A stretch of 64,000 bases of DNA from Methanohalophilus profundi (GCF_004137855.1 NZ_QBKB01000002.1:354082-418081); one strand, 5' to 3'; positions 53,766 through 63,363 are shown, numbered from the stretch's first letter. Numbers and translations: made by a program. The notes: a model not told the origin generated them from the sequence alone.

Positions 53766-55471
53766 TTCAGATGTTTCACCTCTTCAACTGTAGTTGCATC
53801 CTCTGGGCCTTTGTCATACCTTATCCTAAGTAAACGTGGAAAACGTAGCGCATATCCATTCCCTGAATTTTCCTGACCTGATGTATGTGAGGGACTTGAA
53901 GTAATCTCCGATCCAATTACTTCGATAACAACAGCTGGTTCAATGTATTTATCTGGTTGCATATCACTATCTACCAGAATGTTGACAGGTTGTTTTTCAA
54001 CGGCGTATTTTTTTAGAAGATCGTTGATTTCCGCAAAGTCTTCATCTTTGAAACCCGTACCTACTTTAGCCAGAGTTTCATACCTTTTTTCGCTTTCATT
54101 GAGCACAGCACATAACAATGCCCCAAATGAACCTTTGCGCCTCCCTTTACCATGATAAGTTCCGACAATCACCAGATCAAAGGTTTCTCTTACGTCTTCA
54201 ATATATTCCTTTTTCCACTTAACCCACAACCAACCTCTTTTTCCCGGCCTGTAAGTGGATTTAGCCTTTACTGACTTAATAATTATACCTTCCATTCCCT
54301 TTTCCACACAAGAATCGAAAAAACGCTGTATCCGGGAGAAATCTGCACTCACAACCCGACCTGCAAGTTTTACTTTTTCTGTCTCTACGAGATTTTCTTC
54401 CAAAATTTGTCTCCTTTCAGGATAAGACCTGTTCATCAGGGATTTACCATCGAGATATATAACATCAAAGAAAAAAACGGTTACAGGGATTTTTTCCACA
54501 TATTCCTTGACATGATACTTTCGCCTGCGCTGCATAAGCTCCTGAAAAGGAAGGAACTCCCCTTGCCTATAAGCAACGATTTCTCCATCTAAGACAATTT
54601 TTTCAGCTTTTACACTTTCACGAACAGCCTCGATGACATCAGGAAACTGTGCAGAAATATCAGTTAGCCGCCTTGAGAATGCCTTTATATTATCTCCGTC
54701 CACATGTACCTGAACCCTTTCTCCATCATATTTTTCCTCGGCTGCCATGGTCCCGGAGAATTTCTCATTCAGCTCCTCCATAGTATCTACCCTGCTGGCT
54801 AGCATCATCTGGACAGGCCTGCCAATTTTAATGGAAAACTTTCCCAGTGAACTCATCCCGTGCTTTGCCAGAGACTCGCCAAGCTGACCGATATCAGTAC
54901 ATATATTGTATGTATCTTCCACTTTAGCTGTATTATTCCGGCTACCTGTAAAAGCCAGAGCCAAAGCTTCCAGAAGAAATTTCTCACCAAAACCCAGCCT
55001 CAGATTTCCCTGTGCAATACGCATAAGATACCTGGATTCCAAAGGCATGGCCTGTGCCAGTACTTCGGCGAGTAGATTTATCTTTCTTTTTTGACTACCC
55101 TTTCCCGAAACGTCCCTTATCTGCACAAAATGCTGAAAGACATACTTGAGTGAAAGTGAACTTCGCTGTCTATCATTAAAAACAGAAGCCACATCCCCCA
55201 GATCTCCTTGATTCTCAAATGCAACCTCTACTTTTTCCATATCCACATCATAGGCCTGGGAGATGGCTTGTATACCATATTTATCTCCAATTCCCAAATC
55301 AATTTTTTCAAAACGGGGACCGATTGTACCCAGTGCAAGATATGCGGTTATTTTCACCTCTGCCGGCTCAAGTTTTTGAAAATGCTCTGCCAGCAATTCA
55401 ATTATTTTCTTATGAGATGTAGAATTATCTAATTTTTCATAAAGTTCTACAAGTTTCCGAAATGACTCCAT
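53762..55471 (-). CDS. lig: ATP-dependent DNA ligase
   Basis: This archaeal replicative/repair ligase seals nicks via a Lys-AMP intermediate. The adenylation motif is EKYDGERVQVH around residue 250. The N-terminal all-helical DNA-binding domain (residues 1-210) has PLESRYLMRIAQGNLRLGFG, and the OB-fold part has GWLWVKWKKEYIEDV and FGALLCAVLNE. The length of 569 residues is usual. It forms a two-gene operon with polX through a 4-bp overlap. Confidence 0.96.
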   Translation of the reverse strand: MESFRKLVELYEKLDNSTSHKKIIELLAEHFQKLEPAEVKITAYLALGTIGPRFEKIDLGIGDKYGIQAISQAYDVDMEKVEVAFENQGDLGDVASVFNDRQRSSLSLKYVFQHFVQIRDVSGKGSQKRKINLLAEVLAQAMPLESRYLMRIAQGNLRLGFGEKFLLEALALAFTGSRNNTAKVEDTYNICTDIGQLGESLAKHGMSSLGKFSIKIGRPVQMMLASRVDTMEELNEKFSGTMAAEEKYDGERVQVHVDGDNIKAFSRRLTDISAQFPDVIEAVRESVKAEKIVLDGEIVAYRQGEFLPFQELMQRRRKYHVKEYVEKIPVTVFFFDVIYLDGKSLMNRSYPERRQILEENLVETEKVKLAGRVVSADFSRIQRFFDSCVEKGMEGIIIKSVKAKSTYRPGKRGWLWVKWKKEYIEDVRETFDLVIVGTYHGKGRRKGSFGALLCAVLNESEKRYETLAKVGTGFKDEDFAEINDLLKKYAVEKQPVNILVDSDMQPDKYIEPAVVIEVIGSEITSSPSHTSGQENSGNGYALRFPRLLRIRYDKGPEDATTVEEVKHLK

Positions 55472-55704
55472 GGCCCCCCCACCTTAAAATATCCTGTATA
55501 AATTTGTGTTTACTACCAGAAATAGCTTTAGATGGTCCATATAGGCGATACTTTTAACAACCATCAAAAAAGAAGACAGTATGGAAGGTATGGGGGATGA
55601 TTTGTAGCTGCGGTGAAAGAATTTGTTTCATTATGGTTTAACCGCAGGTATAAGAAATCAGAATATTCTGCTGACATGCCTTTCATTTAATAGGAGTGGG
55701 AAAT

Positions 55705-56049
55705 ATGGATGGAAATGCACCTAAATTTTTGTCAGCAAGTACAATCGAAAAAGACAAAGTAGAAGATTTAAACGGTGAAGACATTGGCCATATAGAAGAA
55801 CTGATGATTGATCTGGACTTTGGTACGGTTGCCTATGCAGCCCTTTCCTTCAAAGACAAGTTATTTGCAGTTCCCTGGGAAGCATTGTCTTTGAAAGAAG
55901 GAGAGCATAGGTTTGTATTTCATCACGACAGGTCTCTGCTTGAAGAATCGGAAGGATTTGATAAAGATAATTGGCCTTTGTCCAATGAGCGCAAATGGCT
56001 GACGGATGTCTATGCAAAATATGGATTTGCTCCTTACTGGGAGAAATAA
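55705..56049 (+). CDS. PRC-barrel domain protein
   Basis: This is a PRC-barrel protein of about 114 residues: LSASTIEKDKVEDLNGEDIG, then HIEELMIDLDFGTVAYAALS and LFAVPWEALSLKEGEHRFV. The fold is shared with RimM and photosynthetic reaction-centre H subunits, and single-domain versions are abundant in halophilic archaea without an assigned role. ATG 55705 follows TAGGAGTGGG, so I prefer it to 55696. It is a stand-alone gene. Confidence 0.8.
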   Translation: MDGNAPKFLSASTIEKDKVEDLNGEDIGHIEELMIDLDFGTVAYAALSFKDKLFAVPWEALSLKEGEHRFVFHHDRSLLEESEGFDKDNWPLSNERKWLTDVYAKYGFAPYWEK

Positions 56050-56530
56050 TCTCCCAGTTAAGTTTTTGTATTGGATAGTGCTTCTCATACTACACTTTGT
56101 TTTCCTATCAAAAATCCAGTGTACCAATAATACGTGCAATACTGTAATTTTCTTACAAACAAAACACAAAAACAGCGTAAGCTCTGACATTTAGAAGAGT
56201 ATTAACTGAATTGTTAGTATATAGTTAAAGTGGAATATAAAGTAGTGGGAACATCGCTGCTATAATGTTCCCACTTTCGTACCACCACTCCTTTCAACCG
56301 TTCCTTCTCAATGGTTGGCTTTGACATACAGGAGAGTTTCATACCCAAAACTCTCCTCAATAGAGGAGTTTGTTCCATAATTAAATAAATCACGGGCCAA
56401 TTTTATTAGAATGTTTTTGGGCAGTGGAGGGGGTTATTCCATACCTACAATTTTCCTATATCAAAATGTGTAAAGGAAAGTTGCAGGCCAAGCAAAAATA
56501 TTCTCATACCTGCAAAAGAAGGACATTTAA
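56050..56530. other. 481-bp non-coding stretch with a strong hairpin
   Basis: AGTGGGAACAT at 56244-56254 is a perfect inverted repeat of ATGTTCCCACT at 56265-56275 (11 bp, 10-base loop). I see no gene. The hairpin is about 200 bp after the PRC-barrel stop and about 255 bp beyond the end of the convergent hydrolase gene, so it is not an obvious terminator of either. Confidence 0.5.
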
Positions 56531-57193
56531 TTAGTCTGTGACTAAATATTCAAGAAACCAATTTCCTGCGATCTTTGCTACCTCTTCCAGTGCTCCTTGT
56601 TCCTCGAAAAGATGAGTGGCACCAGGGATGATCTGGAGTTCTTTCTTGCAGTTTAACATTTTTAATGCCTCACGATTCATGTCTATAACCTGATAATCTT
56701 TCCCTCCAACTATCAGAAGGGTAGGTGCTTTTACACCCGGAAGGGCCTGTTCTGCTAGATCAGGTCTGCCTCCCCTGGAAACCACTGCACCAATTTTATC
56801 TGAACGTTTACTGGCTGCACTAAGGGCAGCTGCAGCACCTGTACTGGCTCCAAAATAACCGATATTCAAATTTTTGGTAGCCGGGTTTTGGAGGACCCAA
56901 TCAGTGGTTCCTATAAGACGTTCAGAAAGAAGATCTATATCGAATCTCAAGTGTGCAGTAACATTGTCGATTTCTTCTTCTTCTGGAGATAATAGATCAA
57001 AGAGAAGAGTAGCCATTTTATTCTGCCGCAGTATTTCTGCAACGGTTTTGTTACGTATACTATGTCGACTACTTCCACTGCCATGAGCAAATATAACTAA
57101 TCCCTGGGCATCTTCAGGAATTTCTAAATCACCCTCAAGAATTATAGAATCCATCTGGATACGTACAGTTTCCTGAATTTCAGTAACAACCAT
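56531..57193 (-). CDS. alpha/beta hydrolase (dienelactone hydrolase-like)
   Basis: This alpha/beta hydrolase has the oxyanion HGSGSSRHS, the nucleophile elbow GYFGASTGAAAAL (GxSxG), Asp in IVGGKDYQVID and His in PGATHLFEE. The start ATG 57193 (MVVTEIQETVRI) overlaps the end of the phosphoribosyltransferase gene by 14 bp. In many bacteria and archaea these two domains occur as one fused protein, so they probably act on the same, still unknown substrate. Confidence 0.85.
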   Translation of the reverse strand: MVVTEIQETVRIQMDSIILEGDLEIPEDAQGLVIFAHGSGSSRHSIRNKTVAEILRQNKMATLLFDLLSPEEEEIDNVTAHLRFDIDLLSERLIGTTDWVLQNPATKNLNIGYFGASTGAAAALSAASKRSDKIGAVVSRGGRPDLAEQALPGVKAPTLLIVGGKDYQVIDMNREALKMLNCKKELQIIPGATHLFEEQGALEEVAKIAGNWFLEYLVTD

Positions 57194-57857
57194 ATTCAGC
57201 CCTCCTCTGTTTTTTGTAGTGACATACTTTTTCCAGCATATCACAGACTTCCTCATCGGTTATCTGCCTAAAGTCCTCATACCAGGCACCTACACCATAG
57301 AAAGGTTCCGGAGTGGCGCCACAGATTATATTGTCAACTTCCTTTTCAAAAGCCCTGCATGTATCAAAGGAGGCAACAGGGACAGCAATTATTATATTTG
57401 ATGGATTTTTGGAACGCAATGCTTTAACTGCAGCTAGCATAGTGGCACCCGTAGCCAAACCATCATCTATCAGAATCACAGTACGACCCTTTATTTCTGG
57501 ACGTTTGCGATCTCCCCGGTATAGCCGTTCTCTTCTATGTAATTCTCTACGTTCATCAGCCGCAACTTTGGCAATCATTCTGTCTGAGATACCAAAAGAC
57601 CTGATTATATCTTGATTCAGTACACGGACATCCTCGGAATCGATAGCTCCCATTGCCAGTTCTTCATTCCCGGGAACACCCAGTTTCCGGATCAGAAAAA
57701 TGTCCATCGGTATTTTCAGTTGTTTTGCAATTTCATATGCAACCGGCACTCCACCCCTGGGCAGGGCAAGCAAAATAACGTCCTTTCTGTTTGCATACTC
57801 ACTTAATTCGCCAGCCAGCTTGCGCCCGGCATCCACCCTATTTTTGTATATCTGCAT
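57180..57857 (-). CDS. phosphoribosyltransferase-family protein
   Basis: This is a type I PRTase fold of 225 residues. The PRPP-binding loop is VILIDDGLATGATMLAAV. The N terminus VILLALPRGGVPVAYEIAKQ and the long hood (EELAMGAIDSEDVRVLNQDI) mark the group usually fused or linked to a dienelactone hydrolase-like domain. The substrate is not known. The hydrolase gene follows in a 14-bp overlap. A palindromic CCCATATATGGG lies just upstream at about 57876-57887 and may be an operator or promoter element. Confidence 0.85.
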   Translation of the reverse strand: MQIYKNRVDAGRKLAGELSEYANRKDVILLALPRGGVPVAYEIAKQLKIPMDIFLIRKLGVPGNEELAMGAIDSEDVRVLNQDIIRSFGISDRMIAKVAADERRELHRRERLYRGDRKRPEIKGRTVILIDDGLATGATMLAAVKALRSKNPSNIIIAVPVASFDTCRAFEKEVDNIICGATPEPFYGVGAWYEDFRQITDEEVCDMLEKVCHYKKQRRAEYGCY

Positions 57858-58278
57858 AATCTACCTCAACTCCCATATATGGGTGGGTTTAGCATCTATT
57901 TAGGAATTTTCCGTCATATAGAGAACCTGCAATAATTACACTACAAAAATGTTGAAATTAGAATCGGACCATATGGTTAGCCTCAATTATTATTAATGAT
58001 TCACATTGACACACTCTATATTTATGGAATGGAAAACATAATTTTTTCGTCTTATGACTTGCAATGTAGTTTATGATGAAAGAAGGGAGCAGTACAATCA
58101 ATTCAAACAACTAGTATTTTAATTTATATCTGAACTGATAAATAACAACAATAACAAGAGATATATTGTTATTTTACTAAATTGTTCATGAATAATATTG
58201 TTCATAATTAATAAATCCGGATTTTTTTATATAGATGCGAATCCTAGTGTATAATATAGGAAGTATCTGTGGAAAATC
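57858..58278. promoter_or_regulatory. 421-bp intergenic stretch with palindrome and tandem repeat
   Basis: CCCATATATGGG lies near the phosphoribosyltransferase start. Near the other end the 16-bp unit ATTGTTCATGAATAAT at 58181-58196 is followed immediately by ATTGTTCATAATTAAT (14 of 16 identical), about 70 bp before the next gene, where an activator or repressor could bind twice. No gene is seen. Confidence 0.4.
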
Positions 58279-58614
58279 ATGATCCAAAAAAGCAAAATCT
58301 CCGGAAAGGGCACGTTTAAAAGCCATCCAGCATTTTATCTTACATCAAAAACGGGAATATTGTCAGCAGCATCTATATTCTTCTGGCACATATTTACAAA
58401 TACAGGTCTAAAAATGGTTCAGGCCCTGGGATCTGCTGGTATCATGATCGAGTCGACAATGTTCGGTGAAATGTTCCAGTATCCGATATACGCAGCAATA
58501 GGACTCTGCACATGGGCATTGATAATAATTGCACTGGCAGCCACACCTATAATTCTTAACAGTCGGCTTTTCTCATACTGGAAAAATATTCCTGCCATTC
58601 ATCCCGGAAATTAA
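58279..58614 (+). CDS. small membrane protein, 111 aa
   Basis: There are two clear hydrophobic helices (residues about 25-45 and 73-98) with a basic N terminus (MIQKSKISGKGTFKSH) and a short tail. No family is recognised. GGAAAATC lies just upstream of ATG 58279. It is a single gene with a candidate operator upstream. Confidence 0.6.
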   Translation: MIQKSKISGKGTFKSHPAFYLTSKTGILSAASIFFWHIFTNTGLKMVQALGSAGIMIESTMFGEMFQYPIYAAIGLCTWALIIIALAATPIILNSRLFSYWKNIPAIHPGN

Positions 58615-58932
58615 GTCAATCTCCGGGAAAATTTTGAAAATCAGATTTTTGATAAAATTTTCCATTAGCCTTCTTTTGCATGATTTAAATCAACTTCAGT
58701 AAATTCTGAAAATAGATGATTTATTGTCCTGTTTCCTGTTTTTTGAAGAATACATTGTTATAATAAATTGAGCGTTAAATAAACCCAAGCAAAGTTCCCA
58801 CTAACTTTTCGAGGAAACCTATAGAACATAATTAAAGTTAACTTAATAGGTATTCAAATACCAAACTACAAAATAGAAATAAAAATAGGGATTTGGGAAA
58901 TTCCCAAATCGTTTTTTTCAGAATCAGAAGAT
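58615..58932. other. 318-bp intergenic stretch
   Basis: It contains the bidirectional hairpin at 58890-58910 and AT-rich sequence, with no gene that I can support. Confidence 0.5.
58890..58918. terminator. bidirectional hairpin terminator
   Basis: GATTTGGGAA at 58890-58899 and TTCCCAAATC at 58901-58910 form a perfect 10-bp stem. A T7 run follows on the plus strand, and a CCTATTTTTATTTC tract follows on the minus strand. It lies 22 bp from the TRAM gene stop and can terminate that minus-strand transcript. Confidence 0.7.
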
Positions 58933-59136
58933 TTAAACTACTTCACCGAATGCGAATTTACGCATTACTTTGGTGACTTTAACAGTGACTTCATCGCCGA
59001 CTTCGGTGTTTGGAACAAAGATGACAAAGCCGCTAACTCTTGCAATGCCGTCTCCTTCTCTTGCGATATCTTCGATGGTCACTTCATAACTTTCGCCAGC
59101 TTCTACTGGTGCACTTGAATCCATATTGTTAAACAA
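58933..59136 (-). CDS. TRAM-domain protein
   Basis: This 67-residue single TRAM domain reads YEVTIEDIAREGDGIARVSG, then FVIFVPNTEVGDEVTVKVTK and FAFGEVV. Stand-alone TRAM proteins in methanogens bind RNA and act as cold-responsive RNA chaperones (TRAM0076-type). The DEAD-box helicase gene upstream on the same strand fits a common role in RNA unfolding. Confidence 0.9.
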   Translation of the reverse strand: MFNNMDSSAPVEAGESYEVTIEDIAREGDGIARVSGFVIFVPNTEVGDEVTVKVTKVMRKFAFGEVV

Positions 59137-59310
59137 ATATTACACGTCCTTTCTAATGAAGCTTAAAACAGATAATTAACTAGTTGGAAAACATAGGAGA
59201 ATAGTAAATACGGTACAGTAAAAACGTATAAACCTAATATTTATCGCAGTAGCCTTAATCTCTTGAAAGCAATCTTACTACGAGGTTATGGTATATATAC
59301 CTTTTGAATA

Positions 59311-59335
59311 GGGAGGTGTGAAAATAAGACCTCCC
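59311..59335. terminator. hairpin downstream of the helicase gene
   Basis: GGGAGGT at 59311-59317 pairs with ACCTCCC at 59329-59335. It is about 10 bp after the helicase stop on the minus strand and is followed there by an A/T-rich tract, so it probably ends that transcript. Confidence 0.6.
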
Positions 59336-59345
59336 TGTGGCAGGA

Positions 59346-60641
59346 TTACTTCTTCTCTTCCGCTAACAGAATTTTTACAAGGGCAGCTGCAACATCCACT
59401 GAAGCATAATCTTCTTCCAGTAAATTTTCAACCCAGTGCTCATATTTGCCAATATGCCCATCATCGATTATCTTCTTGACGTTTTGTGACAGCATTTCCG
59501 CCCTGATATCTTCAACATCACTCTGGGAAGGAACATTTTTCCTTATGATCTTTGCCTTTGTGTGTTTCTGTATATCTTTGATCTTACGGATGTCCTTACC
59601 GGAAGCAAAGGTTATTGCAACTCCTTCTTTGCCTGCCCTACCGGTTCTGCCTATCCTGTGGACATATGATTCCTCATCCTGGGGAATGTCATAGTTGAAA
59701 ACAGCCTCAATGTTCTCCACATCGATACCACGGGCAGCAACATCGGTTGCAACGAGTGTCTCAATTTCCCCTTTCCTGAAATTGGACATGACACGTTCCC
59801 TTTGTGCTTGCCTCATATCACCATGCATCCCATCTACAAGATAACCTCGTGCCTTGAGAGTTTCAACCTGTTTATCGACATTTTTCTTGGTATTACAGAA
59901 AACAAGAGAGGATTTGAAATTGTAAATATCTATCAAACGGCACAAAACTTCGGTCTTTGCATTATTTTTGACTTCGAAATAGTATTGTTCAACCTGGGGG
60001 ACTGTTAGTTTCTTATGAACCGTCTTTACCATCTGGGGGTTTTGCTGGTATTTCTTTGTGAGTTTAATAATTGGTTTGGGCATTGTGGCAGAAAATAGAA
60101 CTGTCTGTTTCTGGCCGGGCACGCGACTGAGAATAAATTCAATATCCTCCCTGAAACCCATATCAAGCATTTCATCGGCTTCATCGAGCACCAGCATTTT
60201 CACACCATCAAGTTTCAGTGTCTTTCTCTGTATATGGTCCATAATCCGCCCGGGAGTACCAATTACAATGTGTACACCTCTTCTCAAAGCCTTAATCTGC
60301 CTGTCTATTGGTTGACCACCGTAAACAGGTAACATTTTGGTATTCTGGTACTTGGCAAGTTTGCTCATCTCCTCGGCAACCTGATTTGCCAGCTCCCTGG
60401 TTGGACAGAGGACCACTACCTGAACCTTCTTACTTTTGACATCCAGCATTTCAAGAGCAGGTATACCGAAGGCAGCAGTTTTACCGGTACCGGTCTGCGC
60501 CTGTCCTATTACATCCTTACCTTCCATAAGATAGGGAATAGATTGAGACTGAATAGGGGTGGGTTCCTCAAAACCCATGTCTTCAACTGCACGTTCAATA
60601 TTTTTCGATAAATTCAAATCTTTAAAAGTTAATGATTCCAT
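59346..60641 (-). CDS. DEAD-box ATP-dependent RNA helicase
   Basis: The domain order is the Q motif (FEEPTPIQSQSIPYL), motif I AQTGTGKTAAF, motif II VLDEADEML, motif III FSATMP, then the second RecA domain with TDVAARGID and HRIGRTGRAG (motif VI). The C-terminal tail of about 70 residues is acidic and short. ATG 60641 (MESLTFKDLNL) is preferred over 60719, giving about 431 residues. It is likely a cold- or stress-response helicase, fitting the nearby TRAM gene. Confidence 0.93.
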   Translation of the reverse strand: MESLTFKDLNLSKNIERAVEDMGFEEPTPIQSQSIPYLMEGKDVIGQAQTGTGKTAAFGIPALEMLDVKSKKVQVVVLCPTRELANQVAEEMSKLAKYQNTKMLPVYGGQPIDRQIKALRRGVHIVIGTPGRIMDHIQRKTLKLDGVKMLVLDEADEMLDMGFREDIEFILSRVPGQKQTVLFSATMPKPIIKLTKKYQQNPQMVKTVHKKLTVPQVEQYYFEVKNNAKTEVLCRLIDIYNFKSSLVFCNTKKNVDKQVETLKARGYLVDGMHGDMRQAQRERVMSNFRKGEIETLVATDVAARGIDVENIEAVFNYDIPQDEESYVHRIGRTGRAGKEGVAITFASGKDIRKIKDIQKHTKAKIIRKNVPSQSDVEDIRAEMLSQNVKKIIDDGHIGKYEHWVENLLEEDYASVDVAAALVKILLAEEKK

Positions 60642-61306
60642 GGTAAAATTCCTTTTATATTCTGCTATCACAGTATCCTGAAAAATTGCCTGACACAGAA
60701 TAGGTGCCTGTATAGGCATCTTTGGGGATAATGATGATCAATTAAATGTACTTGTTCTAAATGTTTCTTTAAACAAAAAGAGGCATGATCCATAACAACG
60801 GCAAGTATATAAAGGTTGTCGGTAAGCAAAGCAATCCCATAAATTAATTTAATTAAAAATATTATATATTTCATCTTGTTTAACAAGGACTTTATATTTA
60901 ACAGTCAAACACCCGGTCTAAAAGCAAAATAAAAGGTAAACTGACCGATATAAAATATTCTAACATTTTATAGTGAGATTTTTATCTTCTTGCCATAATA
61001 TCCTTACAGAATGGAAGATAGTCCCATCCTAACACTGCAATTTTTGGTACCATAACCCTCCCACCGGTAGATTTGATTCTTTTTACATAATCATTGATAG
61101 AATCCACACTTGTGTAAACAGTAATCTTCTGGAAAGGAACCCGGGTGAACTATCAAATTTCCAGCCGAACGTTATTCATAAAAATTCTTTGCCCCATCTA
61201 CATCATCCGAAGCCACATCTGAATGTACTTATTGTAGATATTTTTTACCCCAATCAAAATCGAGTATTATCGTATATAATACAGATGACACACAATTGGA
61301 CAAAAT
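60642..61306. other. intergenic stretch of about 660 bp with a gene remnant
   Basis: The AT-rich upstream region of the helicase gene is followed by the glyoxalase-like remnant at 60982-61155. Nothing else in the stretch is convincing as a gene or hairpin. Confidence 0.45.
60982..61155 (-). pseudogene. remnant of a VOC (glyoxalase-like) family protein
   Basis: A minus-strand frame reads VPFQKITVYTSVDSINDYVK, then RIKSTGGRVMVPKIAVLGWD and a stop. This matches the middle of VOC/glyoxalase-like proteins (a strand, an amphipathic helix, then a GG..V..PK turn). An in-frame TAG lies just upstream and there is no start. Only about 58 codons of a roughly 120-codon gene remain. Confidence 0.5.
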
Positions 61307-62356
61307 TCATTTCAAAACAACGGGAACAAGACCCTTGTATTCAGCGGCCGTCATTATACTGACATCCATTTCCACTGCAATATCCCACACTTTTTCAGTC
61401 CGTTCCCTGTAAAGAGGATCCCTGAGTAGGTGATGGTCGTATATAATAAGGTTCGGAACACTTTCCTTAATAATCCGGATGATATTATTTATGCTGCGGT
61501 CAAGGTTTGTCCTGTTGAGAAGGTAGCCCAAAAGATAAGTTGGGGGGCCATCAAGTATCAAAATATCTGGATTTTCATCAATAATCCACTGAGCATGGTC
61601 TTCGATGACAGGGCCCTGCAGATCCGATGTATGAAGTAACTTTTTACCTCCATATTCTATAATAGTAGCAATCACCCATCCTGTAGCAGAATACTCGATT
61701 CCATGGAAAAGTGGACGGCTAAAGCGCACCTTGGTATTGCCAGTTTTAAATTCACAGCCGTCTGAAAAATATATTCCAGTAGATACAGGTACTACCCATT
61801 TCTCAGATGACCAGCGTTTTTGCATTTTCAAAAATCTTTTTCGCCATCTTGAAATTAATTCTTCTCTTCGTTGTTGGTAATCACCAAAATCCATGGAAAA
61901 AGCCAGAGGTAAGCATTCCACCGGATCTTTGTAATGGCATTGCATCGGAGGAGAGTATTTGAGAGTGGTCCCTTTAAGCCGGCTCAGCGATTGCAGGAAC
62001 TTCCGGGACCTCTCCCACTGTGAATGGTTTATCCACCTGTTAGGATCCTTAATCCACATATTGCTATTGAGATATGTTTTACAGGAATCTTCATCCACCA
62101 TATAATGATCAAAGTGATAATGACTGATTATGATATGTTCGGCTTCTTTCATTTCTTCTTTGATTTTATGTATAGCACTGAGCAAGTAGAACTGCTTTTG
62201 AGAATCCGAAAGCGGAAAACTTTTTTGCAGAATTGCAGCTCCGGGATCTATGAGTATGCTTGTATCAGGAGTTTTCACAAAAATACATGATGATTTAGCT
62301 CCCATTGAATCAAAAGACACAAGCCGAAATTCCAGTTTCCCCACCACATTCATCAT
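61307..62356 (-). CDS. UPF0282 family MBL-fold hydrolase
   Basis: This archaeal protein of about 349 residues with a metallo-beta-lactamase fold has SHYHFDHYMVDED (HxHxDH variant), FHGIEYSATGWVIATIIEY, LLHTSDLQGPV and the late YDHHLLRD. It matches UPF0282, whose substrate is unknown. The protein begins MMNVVGKLEFRLVSFDSMGA (the start may be the second Met). It is on its own, upstream of nothing obviously related. Confidence 0.83.
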   Translation of the reverse strand: MMNVVGKLEFRLVSFDSMGAKSSCIFVKTPDTSILIDPGAAILQKSFPLSDSQKQFYLLSAIHKIKEEMKEAEHIIISHYHFDHYMVDEDSCKTYLNSNMWIKDPNRWINHSQWERSRKFLQSLSRLKGTTLKYSPPMQCHYKDPVECLPLAFSMDFGDYQQRREELISRWRKRFLKMQKRWSSEKWVVPVSTGIYFSDGCEFKTGNTKVRFSRPLFHGIEYSATGWVIATIIEYGGKKLLHTSDLQGPVIEDHAQWIIDENPDILILDGPPTYLLGYLLNRTNLDRSINNIIRIIKESVPNLIIYDHHLLRDPLYRERTEKVWDIAVEMDVSIMTAAEYKGLVPVVLK

Positions 62357-62446
62357 ATGACATTCCTAGATATATGAAATAACCGGTTATTGTTATACTA
62401 TTAAGTTCAAAATCGATTTAAAGTGGATTGAATCACTGAAAAATAA

Positions 62447-63229
62447 TCAAATATCTGCAGACTCACTTTGTTTACTGCCTGTTTCCTGTTCTTCCACCAC
62501 GTCCCTCTGCTGTGCCACTGCTTCGGCGTGTGCAACCGCTCCGCGAAGTCCTTTACGTCTTCTGTCCAGGGAGCGCAAAGATTCGCCTCTGCCGTATAGA
62601 AGGAGTACATCATTAACTTCAATACGTGTGGATGCTGCCGGGGCTCCAATGTATTTACCCCCGGGTTTCTGTATCCCAAGAATCAACACTCCCTCATCCA
62701 CAAGGTTCAACTCATTCAGGACTTTACCTGCTAGCCAATCTTCAGAGCCAACTTCCAGTTCTGAAACCTGATAATCCCCACCCAGGTAGATCAGGCTTGC
62801 AGAATCCGATGTCTGGATATCAGTCCATCTGGTAAGAGAAAAAGTGATAACACGGCTGAGAAATCTATCGACTTTTTTGCTACGGGTAATGATTAAAATC
62901 GATAGAACACCAAGTGTAATGACAATAACATAACTTAGCAATGTAGCAGAAGCAGGATTCAGGAAAACAAGGACTACAGAGGCCATCAGGGTTATTATTC
63001 CGGCATTTCCCACAAGCATAAGCAACATCAGTATCCTGCGCCTTACAGGATGATTCATCATTTTTTCAGATTCCGTGGTAGTAAATCCTGCACCTGTAAG
63101 TGCAGATCTTGCCTGGAAGCGTGCGACTTCACGGGAAAGACCGGTTAGGGTTAGCGCAATCGTGGCTATACGATTGATTAAAAGAGATAAAATAATTACT
63201 GCAAAAACCGTAATAAATGCCGCTATCCT
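62447..63229 (-). CDS. membrane protein with TrkA-C (RCK-C) domain, start uncertain
   Basis: The C-terminal part (residues about 100-190 of the 63061 frame) is a TrkA-C domain: YQVSELEVGSEDWLAGKVLN, GVLILGIQKPGGKYIGAPA and INDVLLL-type strands that bind nucleotides or ions. The N-terminal part has two helices (LMLLMLVGNAGIITLMA and YVIVITLGVLSILII). The coding frame continues upstream of ATG 63061 as INRIATIALTLTGLSREVAR, then ALTGAGFTTTESE, to a stop at 63232 without a canonical start, so the true N terminus is cut off by a frameshift or a non-ATG start. A GGAG precedes by about 16 bases. Confidence 0.65.
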   Translation of the reverse strand, partial: RIAAFITVFAVIILSLLINRIATIALTLTGLSREVARFQARSALTGAGFTTTESEKMMNHPVRRRILMLLMLVGNAGIITLMASVVLVFLNPASATLLSYVIVITLGVLSILIITRSKKVDRFLSRVITFSLTRWTDIQTSDSASLIYLGGDYQVSELEVGSEDWLAGKVLNELNLVDEGVLILGIQKPGGKYIGAPAASTRIEVNDVLLLYGRGESLRSLDRRRKGLRGAVAHAEAVAQQRDVVEEQETGSKQSESADI

Positions 63230-63363
63230 TTAGAAGTTTGCTCCTTGTGTCCTATTGGACCTGAAACCATTTATCATTTTCTGAGTTAAATGGAATGACA
63301 AAATAAACAAAAACAATAGGAGAGGAGGAAAATTAGGCAATTCGGTGAATTGCCCTTTAATGA

